Shown here: positions 5,918 to 6,220 of the stretch, piece after piece | How the letters are laid out: the number at the start of each line of letters is the position of its first letter | Numbering within the stretch: position 1 is the first letter of the stretch | DNA from: Kiritimatiellia bacterium | GTDB taxonomy: Bacteria; Verrucomicrobiota; Kiritimatiellia; RFP12; UBA1067 | Length of the DNA stretch: 6,220 nucleotides | Direction: 5' to 3' | NCBI GenBank assembly: GCA_028707675.1 | Contig: JAQWAM010000086.1 | Coordinates: 1 to 6,220, forward strand | Translations under genes and position numbers: made by a program | Notes under the pieces: generated by a model | What the model saw: only the letters and a program-made list of their open reading frames with translations | Database searches by the model: none | Told to the model about the DNA's origin: nothing

Positions 5918-6220
5918 ACTCGCCGGGATGGTAGCCCAGCCACCTTGCCACCGCCGCGTTTTTCGACCGCACATGCAGTTTCTTGTAAATCCGCAAAACG
6001 TATGTGTGAACCGTCGCGAACGCCACGTTCAGCCGATCGGCGATCTCTTTATATGAGAAGCCCTGCGCCAGCAGTTCAAGAATCTCTTTCTCGCGCGGCG
6101 CCAGATCCCCGGTTTCGCCCTCGCCGCCGGACGCGGCGCCCGGAGCCGGCGCGGCCGGCCGGGTCTGCTTGCGGAAGGCGTCCACCACCTTGCGCGCCAG
6201 AGCGCTGGTCATCGGCGCCC
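5916..6220 (-). CDS. LuxR/NarL-family response regulator, C-terminal part (5' end outside window)
   Basis: The visible 101 residues begin GAPMTSALARKVVDAFRK, a form typical of the end of the receiver domain and linker in NarL/FixJ regulators. I therefore take the gene to continue past the right edge and treat the Met at 6212 as internal. A Pro/Ala/Gly-rich linker follows, then a complete GerE-type helix-turn-helix: LAPREKEILELLAQGFSYKE, IADRLNVAFATVHTYVLRIY, KKLHVRSKNAAVARW. The recognition helix is around FATVHTYVLRIYKKL. Such proteins are phosphorylated by a sensor kinase and bind DNA as dimers. The gene ends 10 bases before the oxidoreductase ATG, which suggests one transcript. Neither a kinase gene nor the target promoter is in view. 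Confidence 0.93.
   Translation of the reverse strand, partial: APMTSALARKVVDAFRKQTRPAAPAPGAASGGEGETGDLAPREKEILELLAQGFSYKEIADRLNVAFATVHTYVLRIYKKLHVRSKNAAVARWLGYHPGE

Noticed and set aside
5906..5974. Earlier ATG at 5974 as start of the oxidoreductase
   Set aside because: It lies inside the regulator gene, lacks a good binding site and puts 23 extra residues before the Tat signal. The ATG at 5905 has GAGGAGG 5 bases upstream.

Overview
The window is about 6.2 kb of bacterial chromosome with high G+C genes. Every gene I can support is on the minus strand. The mix is a NarL-type response regulator beside a Tat-exported Gfo/Idh/MocA oxidoreductase, Rnf subunits, a Sel1-repeat secretory protein, and intergenic CACGAAG / CACAGAGG repeats. 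It suggests a free-living or host-associated anaerobe, most likely of the PVC group (Kiritimatiellota, Lentisphaerota or Verrucomicrobiota). That placement is an inference from gene style and repeat type; no marker gene is present.

Reading in the direction of transcription, from the right edge to the left: (1) positions 6220-5916 hold the C-terminal part of a LuxR/NarL-family response regulator whose receiver domain lies beyond the window. (2) Ten bases later, behind a very strong ribosome binding site, comes a Tat-signal Gfo/Idh/MocA oxidoreductase (5905-4676). (3) Positions 4675-4295 are a 381-base non-coding gap. It has two near-perfect copies of a CACGAAG direct repeat, a related CACAGAGG element folded as an inverted repeat, and a leader of about 30% G+C in front of rnfD. 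(4) rnfD and rnfG (4294-2701) overlap by 8 bases and encode two subunits of the Rnf ion-translocating ferredoxin:NAD+ oxidoreductase. Neither rnfC nor rnfE/A/B is next to them. (5) A SAM-dependent methyltransferase (2648-1818) follows, with a candidate promoter of its own just after the rnfG stop. (6) A secreted Sel1-repeat protein (1801-338) follows 16 bases later. (7) A small protein with an N-terminal four-cysteine motif (278 to beyond the left edge) has good start signals, but its better-looking C-terminal reading continues in another frame, which suggests a frameshift.

The regulator and oxidoreductase look co-transcribed. rnfD-rnfG is one unit, and the methyltransferase, sel1 and Cys4 genes form a second, possibly read-through, unit. 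I see no RNA gene, CRISPR array, IS element or phage gene, and no clear new multi-gene system. The points most worth a second look are the isolated rnfDG pair with variant flavinylation motifs, the repeat cluster just upstream of it, and the apparent frameshift at the left edge.
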